A stretch of 64,000 nucleotides of DNA from Litsea cubeba (taxonomy: Eukaryota; Streptophyta; Magnoliopsida; Laurales; Lauraceae): NCBI GenBank assembly GCA_012931725.1, contig CM022948.1, positions 68,736,444-68,800,443 on the forward strand, in the 5' to 3' direction. The position numbers and the translations under genes are program-made. Below, piece by piece: positions 23,892 through 36,076 of the stretch. Position 1 is the stretch's first letter. Each line of letters opens with the position of its first letter. The notes below the pieces were generated by a model, which did not search any database, was not told where the DNA came from, and saw only the letters and a list, made by a program, of their open reading frames with translations.

Positions 23892-25200
23892 ACATCTGCC
23901 GATTTCAGCGTCCACCCATGGATTTGAACGCTGGTTTTCAGCTAGCTTTCCTTGTTATGATACTGAGCTATGTTTTGGCTTTCTTCTACTGATTCGTGAA
24001 TTCTAGAGAACATATCAATACTACCCAATGATTCATGGATTTGATTCCTTTCTTTATATATATAAAAAAATTACTCATCTTGGGTGGGGATGGCATTTTC
24101 ATCTTTGTGGCTCTGTGTGGTTTGGTTTGATGTGTCTAAATCTACTCATGTTCGCATAACCAAAATATGGAATTGGCTCCTCGGGGTTAGGGCCAAAGGC
24201 TCTTGGGCTAGGCTGGGCGAAGATACCTTGTCTTATCTAAATAAATAAATAGATAAATATGTAATTGGTTGGTCCTATAGCAGATCCTCGAGTCCCCCAA
24301 TTGAAGAAAGGGGTACCCCAGATCCCTCCCATTTAGGATTCAAATGTGTTTCAAATCAAAATCTGGAATTGGTTAGGACTATGCTTTGGTTCACACCTGG
24401 TTTGATGCCTGGTCATGTTTTTTAGACATTGATGTGTAGACATCAAAGAAATAAATATTGGGCCGAACACCCGGATTGAAACCTTTATTCAATCTATTCT
24501 CATACTATGGTAGTACAATAATGATTGGTCTACCAAGTCTGTCTTTGATGGATGATGGATCCCACCATGGCAAAACTCATGGCCCCTCTACAACGATCCA
24601 AACAGACCCATAAAAGGGAGAGAACTAGAAGACCGTCTATGGAAATGTTCTCTCCATAATAGAAATGGGCCAAACATTAGTGGGGCCAATGGACAAAAAG
24701 GTTGAAATGACCCAATTAAAGTTGGGTTACTTTTGATGGATCCTTAATATGGCCAATCCTATTTGATTATTAATTATATATTTTTGGGATTTGAGAAAGA
24801 TGGTTATCTTAACATCTGGTACAAAAGGGTTTGATAGCTGCCCAATAAGATTGGATGCTCCTGGTCCAGAGAGTTCATCATTGTTTTACTATGATAGATT
24901 AGATAACATATTTACCAACAATAAAAAGGGTGGCTAACAAATAAGCAATTAGAAATAAGATCACAGGCAAGACACCGGAATCAATGAAAATCAGGATAAT
25001 CCACTTCTCACCTCTTTAGTACTCTCCCATAAAAATATAAAATCCTCTCTATCTAGGAATTCAAGACAAAAGTATGCAAATGGGTTAACCATTTCAGGTT
25101 AGAATTCAAACAAAGTTTTATTTCTATTTTGTACCAGGGGTTAAATACGCATCACTACTATATATACATGTAAAAAAAAAAATTGATTATAAGTCCTCAG
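23892..25200. other. SNAP33 3' UTR, then gene-free DNA
   Basis: The SNARE 3' UTR probably ends around 24050-24130. The rest, up to the LRR pseudogene tail, holds no supportable feature. Confidence 0.4.
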
Positions 25201-26659
25201 AAGCTTTGCAGAGGGAAGAGGCACAGATATTAAAGCTTTACAAACATATTGAAAGAAAAAAAAAAAGGCAGTGTCAGTGTGTACTAAAATAAGAACTCCG
25301 AATCTGCAATTTTGAGCACCTTGTGGACACCTTTGGGGTTGACGGCTGGCTTGAACTGGTTGCTTTCAATATACCTGCATCCTCATAGTAGGAGTCAAAT
25401 AAGTACCCATTTTCAAGAGTAGTGATTCAACAGAATTCACATGGTAGGAGGGCCTGGTTAGTGGGCTTTTGTACTATAAGTCAGGATCGCTGGTTGAGTA
25501 CAGTAACCTGAATCCAACCCACTCATTATTTGGCTTGACAATGATAACTAAACCCAGAATTACAGGGATGAGTTCAGGTCAGGTCAGGAATTGTAGCTCC
25601 TACTAAACTTTTATATTAGGAAAAATTTTGCGACAGTAAAAAATATGAGAACCCACATTTCTTTCAAGAATGGGTGTTTATAGAGTGCATTTGGAATCCT
25701 CCCAGTAAAAAGATTGTGATCCAAGTACCTGAAATTGCATAGAAGGATAAGTCATGATAGTAAAAAAAAACAGCAGATTACAAGTGTTAACTGTCTTTTA
25801 CCCCTTTTCTTTTCTATTTTTATTTACTTCTCTCATCAATAGTGACAGGCCTTTTATCAATAGAAACACGCAAACCATCATGGAAAATGGTGAAAAAGAA
25901 GCGAATAGAGCAAGAAATCTTAGTAAACAGAAATTCTATTGAACTTTGAGTTCAAGGGTAAATAGTAAGACTCACAGATAAGTCAATCTAGGAATAAGGG
26001 CAAGATCTGATGGATTGTCCTGACATCTTGTTGTAGGATAGGTATCTATATAACCAAAACATCAACTAACCTTCAGATATTTCACAAAATAGTGAAATTA
26101 TCATCAAGGGAAATGAATATAAAGCAACAATTAGTGGTCCAGAATACTTACATGATCTCTAAATTTGTTAATTTTGCAAGCTGAGCTGGTATCCCTCCAG
26201 TAAAGAAATTGTTATTTAAGTACCTAGGCATCCAAATTATGAGTTGATCACTTGGAAGTAAAAGTCGGGTTGCCCCTTCTAATTCATATAAAAAGAGAAG
26301 GCATAAGTGAAAAATGTTTCATATAGTTTATGGCTATCATAATAATCAGTAGTACACCACTTCTAGCATACATGACAAAAAAAGGGCAGTTTTTTTTCTG
26401 CTAGAAAAAGGGCAGTTGATATATTTTTTTTCTCAAGAAACGAACAATAGTAGATAACATTGATAGACCAGAGCAAGAAATGCTGTCAAGAAATGGGAGC
26501 ATGCTCTGTGCTTGTTTCCCCACCAATATGGGAATACAGACAGTGTCCCTCTGTAAGTGCTGGGCATTGAATAAAGATGTCAAGCAGAGTAACCCAGGAA
26601 ATCACCGTAATACTTCACACGCATGATAGAATGCAACATTGAAGTTAGTTTCATTAAAA

Positions 26660-26826
26660 ATAATACTAGTTCATAGGGCTGTTAATTGGCTTGGTACTAG
26701 GTGTCTCCAGATCCAAAAAGATTTAACAGGTGTTGGACCTGGATCTGACTTGGATCCCACTCTACAGGACCAAAATGAAAACCTGATCGAGTTGCGTGGC
26801 ACCTGGATCCAGATACAGGCCTGATC
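26660..26826. mobile_element. hAT-like end fragment
   Basis: TAGGGCTGTTAATTGG at 26675 resembles the common hAT terminus and is followed by GGATCCAGATC-type words. The far end is unclear. It lies in the LRR pseudogene intron between exons 7 and 8. Confidence 0.3.
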
Positions 26827-27806
26827 AAGTAGTTGCATACTTCTTCATCAAATAAAGTATCAAGCAGGAGAGAGAGAGAGAGAGAGAGATGACGCTTAGT
26901 TTATCTATATGTGTGTGTGCACATGCAATGTTCACGCCTAAATTAGGTGCAAACCTGGCAGTGAGGCTCACCAAGATGCATGACAACATGGGAGGTTGGA
27001 GGCTATGCATCAAAAAGAAGAAGAAGAAGAAAAAAAAAACGTCACATCATCCTAGCCCTTCGGTCTTTGGCCTCCAAAAGCTTAATGGCTTTATATGCTT
27101 CAAAATTTTGGGTATTCAATCAAATGGTAACAGTTGGATGAGCACCAAATTGAAGTGAGTTCCTTTTTCCAATTTGATCTCCAGTTCAACTGCACTGAGT
27201 GCAAACCTGTTCAATCACTAGTGAGAACTCCTCATGCCTACTTTTTCTTTCTAGGCATCCATCTCTCAAACTTCATTTTTCTTCTCTCCTTCCCAAAAGA
27301 CCTCCTAACCTTAGGAAGGCCTTTGCCTGTATCATCTTCCTAAAGTGAAAAAATGCTCACCATCCATGACTACCAAAAGAAACTTTCCTAATCCATGAGA
27401 TCTGCCCACAAATCTGGCCTTGCCTTTGCCGCCCGCGCCGCCCTCCTCTCCCCCCTCCCCCTTCCTAGTGCTCTTCACTAATTGAACAATGGTAGATGTG
27501 CCACCTTTTGCTTATATAAGAAAACATTAGGATCACCTTGGACAATTGGTTCAATTTCATTAGTAGTGACTAGTGACCGGCAACTCGTAAGGGTTAGAGC
27601 AAGATAAGGGAAGTGAGATTATGTTTAAGTATATATTAGACTTGTATCCTCCATATATTCAAGTTTACAATTTTACCCTTTAGTAATAGATTTGGAGCTG
27701 GACTTTGGACACCATAGGACCTGAATCCAAGTAAATTGTTATCCACATCGAGATCCAATGATCAGAGACAATTACTAGTTTGGTCCAAAAATGAATAAAC
27801 AACCAT

Positions 27807-27918
27807 TGTGTGTACAATACTTACTCTATTGACACCACTACTAGTCATCATCATCATCATCATCATCATGTGTACAATACTTACTGTATTGACACCCCTA
27901 CTAGTCATCATCATCATT
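27807..27918. repeat. Tandem duplication with TCA repeats
   Basis: TGTGTACAATACTTACT followed by a TATTGACACC(A/C)CTACTAG block and a (TCA)n run occurs twice with a period near 60 bp. It lies within the LRR pseudogene intron. Confidence 0.7.
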
Positions 27919-28297
27919 TCCTTATACCACTTCCTGAAATGCATGTAGGTAGTACTACATTAACTCTAAAAAGCGGTAGACCCAAATACAAAAAGGATCC
28001 GAATATAGAAAAAATGCAATGGAAATAAAATGAATAAAGTATTGTGAAAAAATGAATAAATATTGGTGAAATCACAGAAAAAATTATGGAGGATATCTTA
28101 TGAAATTTCCCAGAATATTTCTCACACTATAATTTTGAATGTATCTGACATCAACATTCTCAAAAGATATAGTTATACTCTTATTACATGGCAGTGTGTA
28201 TAGCTGACATAGAAAACCACCATTGTATAGTTGACATTAACATCCACTTACAGGTTGTGCAGAGCTGGAAAGCTACCCTCAAAACGGATGAGCTCCC

Positions 28298-29115
28298 TTA
28301 GGGCACGTTTGGTAACAAAATATGCGGGGAAAAGATTTTTGCTTTCCACGATTTTATGCTATATCCAAGTTTGGCTACCGCAAGTCATCACTGATTTTTT
28401 GCGCCTAAAATCTGCGATCCATGAGATTTTGGGATCCAATCCTCCCCCATCAGATATGCAAATCCTCCCCTCCCTTCAAAAGGGGTGGGTATAAAAGCCA
28501 AAATCACCCTCACCCCCCCCCCCCCCCACCCCCCCCCACACACACACACATCCAAAAAAAAAACTCTCTCGATCTCTTTATTTTGCCACTTATTCAATAA
28601 AAATGATAACATCTCGTCCATGGATTATAATATGATAAATATAAAATAAATGCGCTCCATCATTTTAATCACATGTGCACCAGTGATAATGGTTCTTAAT
28701 TTGTTCAATATATAATGTAGCCTCATCAATTCAATCATATGTCCATTTGTGATAAGGGGCCTTAGTTTATTCAAAAAAGTGGGCCCCATTTATACAATCA
28801 TACGTGCACTTGTGAGAAGGAGTCTTAGTTTATCTTTTATCAAGAAACGGGCCTCACTTGATAAACTCATACTTCTTGGTCATGACTAACTTTCATAGGC
28901 CTCATATTAAATAGGTTGTTTATTTTTCATGGACTCTAGTGTTCAACACCAAACATGGATTGAAGAAATCATCAGTATTTCCACATTTACAACCAAACGT
29001 GGAATGCAAGGAAATCCTAAGCTATATAAATCCTCAGCAAGGATTATCCTTTTCTAGGAGTAGACAGGAATCCTAAATCCTGCAGATTCCTATTATGTTA
29101 CCAAACGTGCCCTTA
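28298..29115. mobile_element. TIR transposon (TTA target duplication) inside LRR exon 7
   Basis: The element is 28301-29112 (812 bp). It starts GGGCACGTTTGGTAAC and ends GTTACCAAACGTGCCC, a perfect 16-bp TIR. It is flanked by TTA at 28298-28300 and 29113-29115. A 3-bp TTA/TAA duplication is typical of PIF/Harbinger (Tourist-like) elements. Removing the insert and one TTA restores an 81-nt exon in frame with its LRR neighbours. It contains no transposase. Poly-C (28510-28536) and CA runs lie near its left end. Confidence 0.92.
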
Positions 29116-29820
29116 AGGTTCCCACCAAATGGTTGTTACCTACATCCCTAAGAAGATCCAACAGATTAAAAAGAACATGAAGTCTCATAAAGGAAAAGGT
29201 GTAAAAGATGCCTAAAATTATAAAACTGAGAATATCAAAGAAAGGATACAAAAATACTTAGTCAAATAAGTAATGCAGCTCAGAGAAACGGTGAATACAA
29301 GTGACGCAGGTATGGGAGATTTCCCAATTCAGGAGGAATCCGCCCAGTAAGCCGGTTCTGATGAAGATAGACATAACGAAGCTCCGGTAGATTTGCAATC
29401 TCTTTAGGGATTTCCCCTTTAAAACTATTGAAACTCAGGTGCCTGGAAAAAAAGTTCGAGTAACTGGCCACGGAAGATGATTAATATTTTGTTGTATCAG
29501 GAATTTGATTAGCACAGTATAATTTAATATCCTCAAGGAAGAAATAATGTTTGAATTACTCACAAATTTGTTAGCCTCTTTAGTTCACCAATTTCAGGAG
29601 GAATTGCATCCTGTAGCTTATTCCACCTCAAGTTTCTAAATGCAGAATAATAAATAAGAGAAAATAAAAATATCAATAATAATGTAAAATACGATTTCAT
29701 TACATCATGTTCTTTCAGTAACAGAACTTAGACATAACCGGTATTACACACACAGCAATTTGGACTTTCAAAAAAAATTATACGTAGTTCATCACGGTAA
29801 GGGAGAGAAGAGGATGAAAA

Positions 29821-30240
29821 TTTTTTTTTTTTCTTTTTTGAATGGTAACTTACATTAATTGAAAGCTTATCAGTTATCAGTACAAGAGCAATATATTGAC
29901 AAGCAAATGTGGAAAACCCAAAACCGAAAGACCACCACTCTATCCAACAACAAGAGCAGAAAGCCAGGCTACAAAAGCAACAAACAAGCCAAATGACCCT
30001 AGAAAAGAGGTTCACCTCATGATCTTTCTCTTCGATAATCCAACCACCAGACTCCAAGTGTTGAAGAGATAACAAAGGGTTTTACGGAGTACCCAACTAA
30101 CACTCAAACCAACTAAGAACTGATTTCTGTATCGCATGATCCACCCTACAATTAAGCAATTAGCGGTAAACCGACTCCTTGGCTGACAAGCATAAAGGAC
30201 AAACATTGACCACAATCGCTTTTTGAAAGAAGAAGAAGAA
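29821..30240 (-). mobile_element. L1-type LINE 3' end in LRR intron
   Basis: A T run (29821-29838) is followed by GAATGGTAAC, which is the inverted LINE terminus GTTACCATTC plus poly-A. A non-coding stretch resembling a LINE 3' UTR follows. It is 5'-truncated and the right boundary is not defined. Confidence 0.5.
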
Positions 30241-31049
30241 TTGGGAATAATTGTCTACCTTTGTTGTCCACTGTTGTGGGTCAACCGATCAATTTATCAG
30301 GCTGGGAAATTCAGCCAATGCTACAATTAAGCCCTAATAGAAACAATATGAATGAGATTACAATGAATAACAAGTTCCTGTAGAGTCTCAGTGGGAATTA
30401 GAAATGGAAATATAGCCCAAAAAGGAACTTCACAAAAGGTATTTATGCATGAGAAAAATTAAAGCAATACAGATGTTTCACATTAGGTGTTCTCTCTGGA
30501 GAAAAGTAGCATAACTTTCTGCTACATCCTCTACTAGTCTGATATCACAGAAGGAAAAGGTGAAAGTAACATACATCAATGTTGCTTAAAAAGGATATTT
30601 CCTTTTCTATTTTTACCAGTAAAAAGGATATTTTTCTTAACTATTCATCTTTCAGAAGCCTCCTTGTTGAAGATCTTAGAGGTTGGGATCTTCATTTTCT
30701 AGTTCACGAAATCCATCAATAGGAAAAAGGAGAGCGTAATGGAAGGAGGATTGACAGGATAGGCACAATTGGAAGGCAGTCATTATAACCTTAAAAAAAA
30801 AGGTGGTCAAGGTTGCAGGTTTGTGTAATGTTACCAACTCAAAAAGCAAAGGCTTCTATGTTAATGATTATGGAAGAAGATTACCTAAAGGACTTGAGCA
30901 AAACCCAAACCAAGAAGAAAAGACAAAATCACCCACATCAGGTGAGGACTGGGGCAAGTGTCCCACCTAAACAACAAAGAGCACACAGTAACACTCAAGA
31001 AGAACAGAACATGCATTTACAATCTATGATACTTATCTATCAATAAAAT

Positions 31050-31298
31050 GAGATCTAAAGGGCTTCATATGAACAGAGACGCACAGATAGGTATAGTTGG
31101 TATCATGATATGTAGTGGGGTTCAGCTTTGTTTTGGTTTGTGGTGTAGTTTCATGTGGGTATGTTGTTCCTTTTTTTTTGGCTGTAGGGTATAGTTCTCT
31201 TATACTCTGTCGCTTGTCTCTTGTTCTTGTCTTGTGCTTGTTGTTGTTCTAAAATTTAGCAGTTACCATTCCAGAAAAAGAAAAAAAAAAAAAAAAAA
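31050..31298 (+). mobile_element. L1-type LINE 3' end in LRR intron
   Basis: A T/G-rich 3' UTR-like segment ends in AGCAGTTACCATTCCAG, then an A run (31280-31298). It shares the terminal word with the copies at 1545, 3828 and 29848. Confidence 0.5.
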
Positions 31299-33479
31299 GA
31301 GGTTCAGTTACAAGTTACAGCCAGAGGCCCAGAGTTCCAGACAGTAAATAGGTGCTTTAACTTATAAATGGAAAATAAAATAAAACTAACTTCCGTGTTA
31401 TAAGAATTGATCAAACAACATATTCCAAGTGAAAATCAGCTTTTGGATGTGTAGCAATTACAGTATTCTAAGCCATTTCAGCCATCCAATTTGAGGAGGA
31501 ATTGGCCCAGTTAACTTGTTATTATGGAGATCCCAGCCATTTAGACAAATTGAAACAGATTAGGCATTTCTTTGAAGAGAAAATATTTTGATGGATTTAA
31601 AACAACTTAAATTCTACACTGAACTTCCATAATTTGATAATAAAAAAATCATTCTCTTGCAAATATGTTAAGCTTAATATAAGTCGCAGACAAATCTACA
31701 CCAACTTGATGTCCTTTTTCTACAAGCAGCCCTTTTGTAAATTGAAGAAGATTAAAATCACCCAAAGGTGAGAATATTAAACATTAAGATCACCCTTTAT
31801 TGTAATTGAAAATGACTTCATCTAAGTTGTTTGACTATTGTCATTGAAAATGCTTTCTTGACCATCTCCAGCACACGAACCAAACCCGCCCATCTTATGC
31901 ATCAATAGCAAACAGGTATCCTGATTGTCCATATCAAACTGCAAACATAAGCATCTCAACTTCAAAGCTTTTACCAAAAAAAAAAAAAAAAACCTCCAAA
32001 GGGATTGAGTTTGGTACAATCTCTTCTTCCAAAAGGCATTTTGACAGTAAACTTGCTCTTCTCCTTCTTATGTTTGCTCAATCTAGAGGAACAAGGACAG
32101 AACCTGATATAGGATAGACCAATGACTCACGTGTAGGACCCAAGAAAATTTAGGAATTTGTTTCTAATTTCCCTATTTGATTTTTCATCAGTTTTCTAAT
32201 TTTATTTAATGAGTTGTAATTAGGATAGTTTCTAATTTTGCATACTTTCCTAGTTGATTAGGAACCCCAGCCACTAAATCCCTTTTCTTATTTATATGGC
32301 ATTGTAGAGATTGAATATCAAAGTTGAAGTTTTATGATATTTTGGTGTGGGTTTTGTTCCCTTTGAGGTGTGTCCTCGTGTGATAGTCTCTGCAGAGACC
32401 CTCTCTTCAGGCAAACCACTACCCTAGTGTCCTGTGTTACTTTGCCTTGCATAAAGTTGCCAGGGTACGATTAACCTTGACTAAAGCATACAAAGTATAA
32501 GCTCATATCCATAGTGATGACAACACACCTATGAAGATACACAAATGTGCATCCATGTGCACATGCATGAGTCTTCAATTAGATCCCCAAATTGCAGTAA
32601 TACCACTTAATGAAATCTTTGTTAGGATATGTCGGGTAATTTGACAATTATCTCAAGGATTTGTAATAGATAGACTACTCATTAGATTACATGTTGATGG
32701 ACCTTTTGGAGATTCTATTTACTTTGATAATTTTCTCAATGTACAAGAATTGGTTGTCCCCAATGCAGTTAATAGGACCAGTTTTTTGGTTTTCTGATTC
32801 CATCAATCTCATGTCTTGGGACATCTAAAATTGTTGTAATGCCGCTTGATGAAAGATTTCATCACACAGTAACCAAGATGAGAACAAGCATCTATGATGT
32901 TACACGTAGCAATCATTGCCTAAAGATTATGAATAGCATTGTCCATATTCAACTTTAAGATAGGTTTCATTTTTTCAAAGCTAGGAAAAAAATGTTCAAT
33001 GGAATAAAAGGGCAATATTCTGTAGCAAATGAGTAAACATAAAATTCTATCGCAATATACCAAATGTACAATTTTAATAGATGCATATCGTAGTTAAGGG
33101 GCCAGCAATTCTTAAATATTGTCAATAAACTAAAGAACTGAAGGCTCTTACAGCCTTGCCAAATCTAACAAATTCGTTACAGCAACAGGAAATGGCCCAA
33201 CGATTGATACTGCATAGACTTCCCTGCAATTGAAAGAGAATAACAAAATAATAAGAACTAAGGTCAAACACGAAAACTCTTTCTACAAGCAGCACACAAA
33301 TTCATGAATCAATATAATGTAAATGTCTCCAATTCAAAGAAATAAATCACTGAGTTTTAGTATAAATACACATGTACTAAAATTGAGTGTAGCAGAGATG
33401 AAAATATTGAGATGGATGTATGGTAAAGCTAAGAAAGACTAATTAGAAATGAGCACATCCAAACATTTAGGGGTAGCAT

Positions 33480-33750
33480 CAATAAGTAATAAATCAAGAG
33501 ATTCGTTTGAGATGGTTTGGAAATGTCCAACATAGGCCAGCTACAGCGTCAGTGAGTAAAAGTCTATGTGCAAGTAATGACCCACCAAAGAAAAGGGGAG
33601 GCCAAAGAGGACATAGATGGAAGTAACAAGGTTAGATCTAAAGAAGAAACCTATCCAAGGGTTTGGCCCATGATGGACTGGAATGGAGAAATAAAATATA
33701 TGTAGCCGACCCCAACATAATTGGGACTAGACTACAATGATGATAGAAAG
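33480..33750 (+). mobile_element. RTE-type LINE 3' fragment in LRR intron
   Basis: Broken frames read R-W-F-G-N-V-Q-H-R-P (about 33510-33540), then K-K-R-G-G-Q-R-G-H and the D-G-L-E-W end region of plant RTE reverse transcriptases. The 3' tail GTAGCCGACCCCAACATAATTGGGA.. with TGATGATAG closes it. Several stops are present. Confidence 0.65.
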
Positions 33751-33945
33751 GCTTGAACATCAAATGATTATGGAACATCAAATGATTATGGATATGTATT
33801 ATACTTAGTGAAGAATCTAAATAAGATGCAACAAAGTCTTTGAGAAAGAAAATTCATTATCGTGGGAAAAAATAATCTTTTCTGATGTACCCACAATCAA
33901 TAAATGATATCCTAAAACTTTACCATGTATATAACAAAACACAGT

Positions 33946-34853
33946 TGTAAGTGCATAAAAATTCACTCACAGGGGGTGTAGCTTTTTGTAGCTTTTCTGA
34001 TGAGGATGGAGGTTGCAGCTCCTTTGAAGGTGATAGGATGCCTTTGAACCTGAAAAGGGGAGAAGAAGGGAGGTAGCGAAAAACCATGGCTTGGGCAGCA
34101 CAGGGCTCTCCGATGCCTGAGTTAGTTGCAGTTGCAGGACTAAACAGAGGTAGGAGATGTAGTAATTTGGGAGGAGATTGCATACCAGCCTATTGGTTTT
34201 TGGCCATCCTTTACCTATTGAAGGCTTCTGAATATATATAGAGGGAGAAAGTTGACTTTGGGGTAGGCACTTGAGTGAGAGACTGTCCCATCGTAACCTA
34301 CTTTTCTTTAATTGTAGTCTCATTGTAGCTCACTCTGTCCCATCGGGCCTTATCCTAGCGCCTGGGCGATGCAGCTGTGTCAGGGATTTGAGCGCTGCCC
34401 TTATCCTGACATACATTTTGTCACGTGGCTGTCAGACAACTATTACTGAGACCGAGGTCAAGGCCTTCCGAAATGGGGCACACGACCGAAACCAAGCACT
34501 GGCCGAGATCAATGATGGATGATACCGAGAGCGAGACAAGGACAGGCACATAGCTAGTGATGTGTATAAATTAATAAAGAAATGCAAATGTGTCAAAACC
34601 AATGCATAAAGAATTCATAAAGACCTGTTTTTACTTTCTTTAATACGTTTTCCAACAAAAGCCCTCTCCTACTAATACTCATGATTTATACGAGGCATCA
34701 CCAAAACGTAGCCTATGTCATGGTTTCTTGTCAGGTGCCGAGACCAAGCGAAGTGGAGAATCTGACCGACATTTTTACCGGGACCGAGTCCAGGCATTCC
34801 ACCGAGACCAAGTATTTGGCCGAAGTGGAGAGTGAGGAAATATCCCTCACACA
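33946..34853 (-). repeat. Left (3') LTR
   Basis: A 908-bp LTR. It retains the pre-insertion sequence TTGGTTTTTGGCCATCC, which in the right LTR is interrupted by the MULE. Confidence 0.9.
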
Positions 34854-34929
34854 AAGCCCCTAGCTTTTAACTTCTTAGAGTGCTCTTACCTCTTGGAAGT
34901 TGAAAGCTAAATAGCATGACGGTCAGAAC

Positions 34930-35340
34930 ATTGAGTTTGGATATTCTAAAAAATCAAAGCTGGTGCCATCACCGAGCTTGATATGTTCGAGTATCAAGGC
35001 TGGTGGCATCACCGAGCTTGATATATTTTGAGGATCAAAGCTGGTGCCATCACCGAACTTGATGCCTTGGAACATCGAGGCTGGTGGCATCACCGAGCCT
35101 GATTTTTCTGAAGCCGGTGCCATCACCAAGCTTGATATATTTTGAGGATCAAAGCTACTGCCATCACCGAGCTTGATGCCTTGGAACATCGAGGCTGGTG
35201 GCATCATCGAGCCTGTTTTTTTTTTTTTAAGCTGGTGCCATCACCGAGCTTGATATATTTTCAGGATCAAAGCTGGTGCCATCACCGAGCTTGATGCCTT
35301 AGAACATCGAGGCCGGTGGCATCACCGAGCCTGATTTTTC
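34930..35340. repeat. Internal tandem repeats of the LTR element
   Basis: GCTGGTGCCATCACCGAGCT and the alternating GGCTGGTGGCATCACCGAGCC unit recur about nine times at roughly 40-50 bp spacing, with GATATATTTTGAGGATCAAA or GATGCCTTGGAACATCGA spacers. Related GGTACTNTTACCGGAGC words continue to about 35,600. Confidence 0.8.
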
Positions 35341-36076
35341 GAAATGTGATTGGTTGGTACTCTTACCGGAGCCAGTATACTTTTTATGGCTAGTGATCTG
35401 TTACTGAGATGCACATGTGGCCGAAATCGGGACATTACTGGCTGGTACTTTTACCGGAACCAGTGTAATCTTCTTGGCTTTTTAGCCGAAGTGGCGAATG
35501 GCACTGTTGCCGAGCTGAAGAAGGCACTGTTGCCGAGCTGGAGAGGATCGAGTCATGCTCGCCCAGCTGGTACTGTTACCGGAGTTGGTGGTCTCGATGC
35601 ACTGCTGCCGAGCTGGAGAGTGGCATTGCTGTTGAAGTTTGATGAAGGCTTTGGGCCCTGATCTTCGCGAGGAGCGGGTTATCATCGCCGTTAGTGGGGA
35701 AAACAGTGGGGAGCATGCCGCGGAAGCTAGAGAAGTCCGACAGTGGCAGAGGACGGTGCCATCGAAGCTGAAGGTAGAGGACTGTGCCATTAAGGCTGAC
35801 AGTAGAGGACCGTGCCATTATAGATGACGGTAGAGGGTCGTGCAATCGAAGCTGATGGTAGGGGGTCGTGCCGCCGAACGGAAGAGGACGCTACTGCCAA
35901 GCCGGAGCGTAACGCTACTGGTGATGTTTGGCGTGGACTCCCGACAGCCCCCAGACGTAGAGACTACTGCTGAGCTCGAGATTTTCTTGCTTTGATCAGC
36001 TTCGCCCTTTTAGGTTTTTGGAGGCATGGTGGTTGGGAAGATGACTTTTTGTCCGGTCCCCATAGACGGCGCCAAT

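Noticed and set aside
28231..28494. 87-residue plus-strand frame
   Set aside because: It straddles the transposon boundary in LRR exon 7 and is antisense to the LRR sequence.
35350..35845. Open frames of about 100 residues on both strands
   Set aside because: They fall in the repetitive interior of the LARD-like element and show no gag, protease or polymerase motifs.
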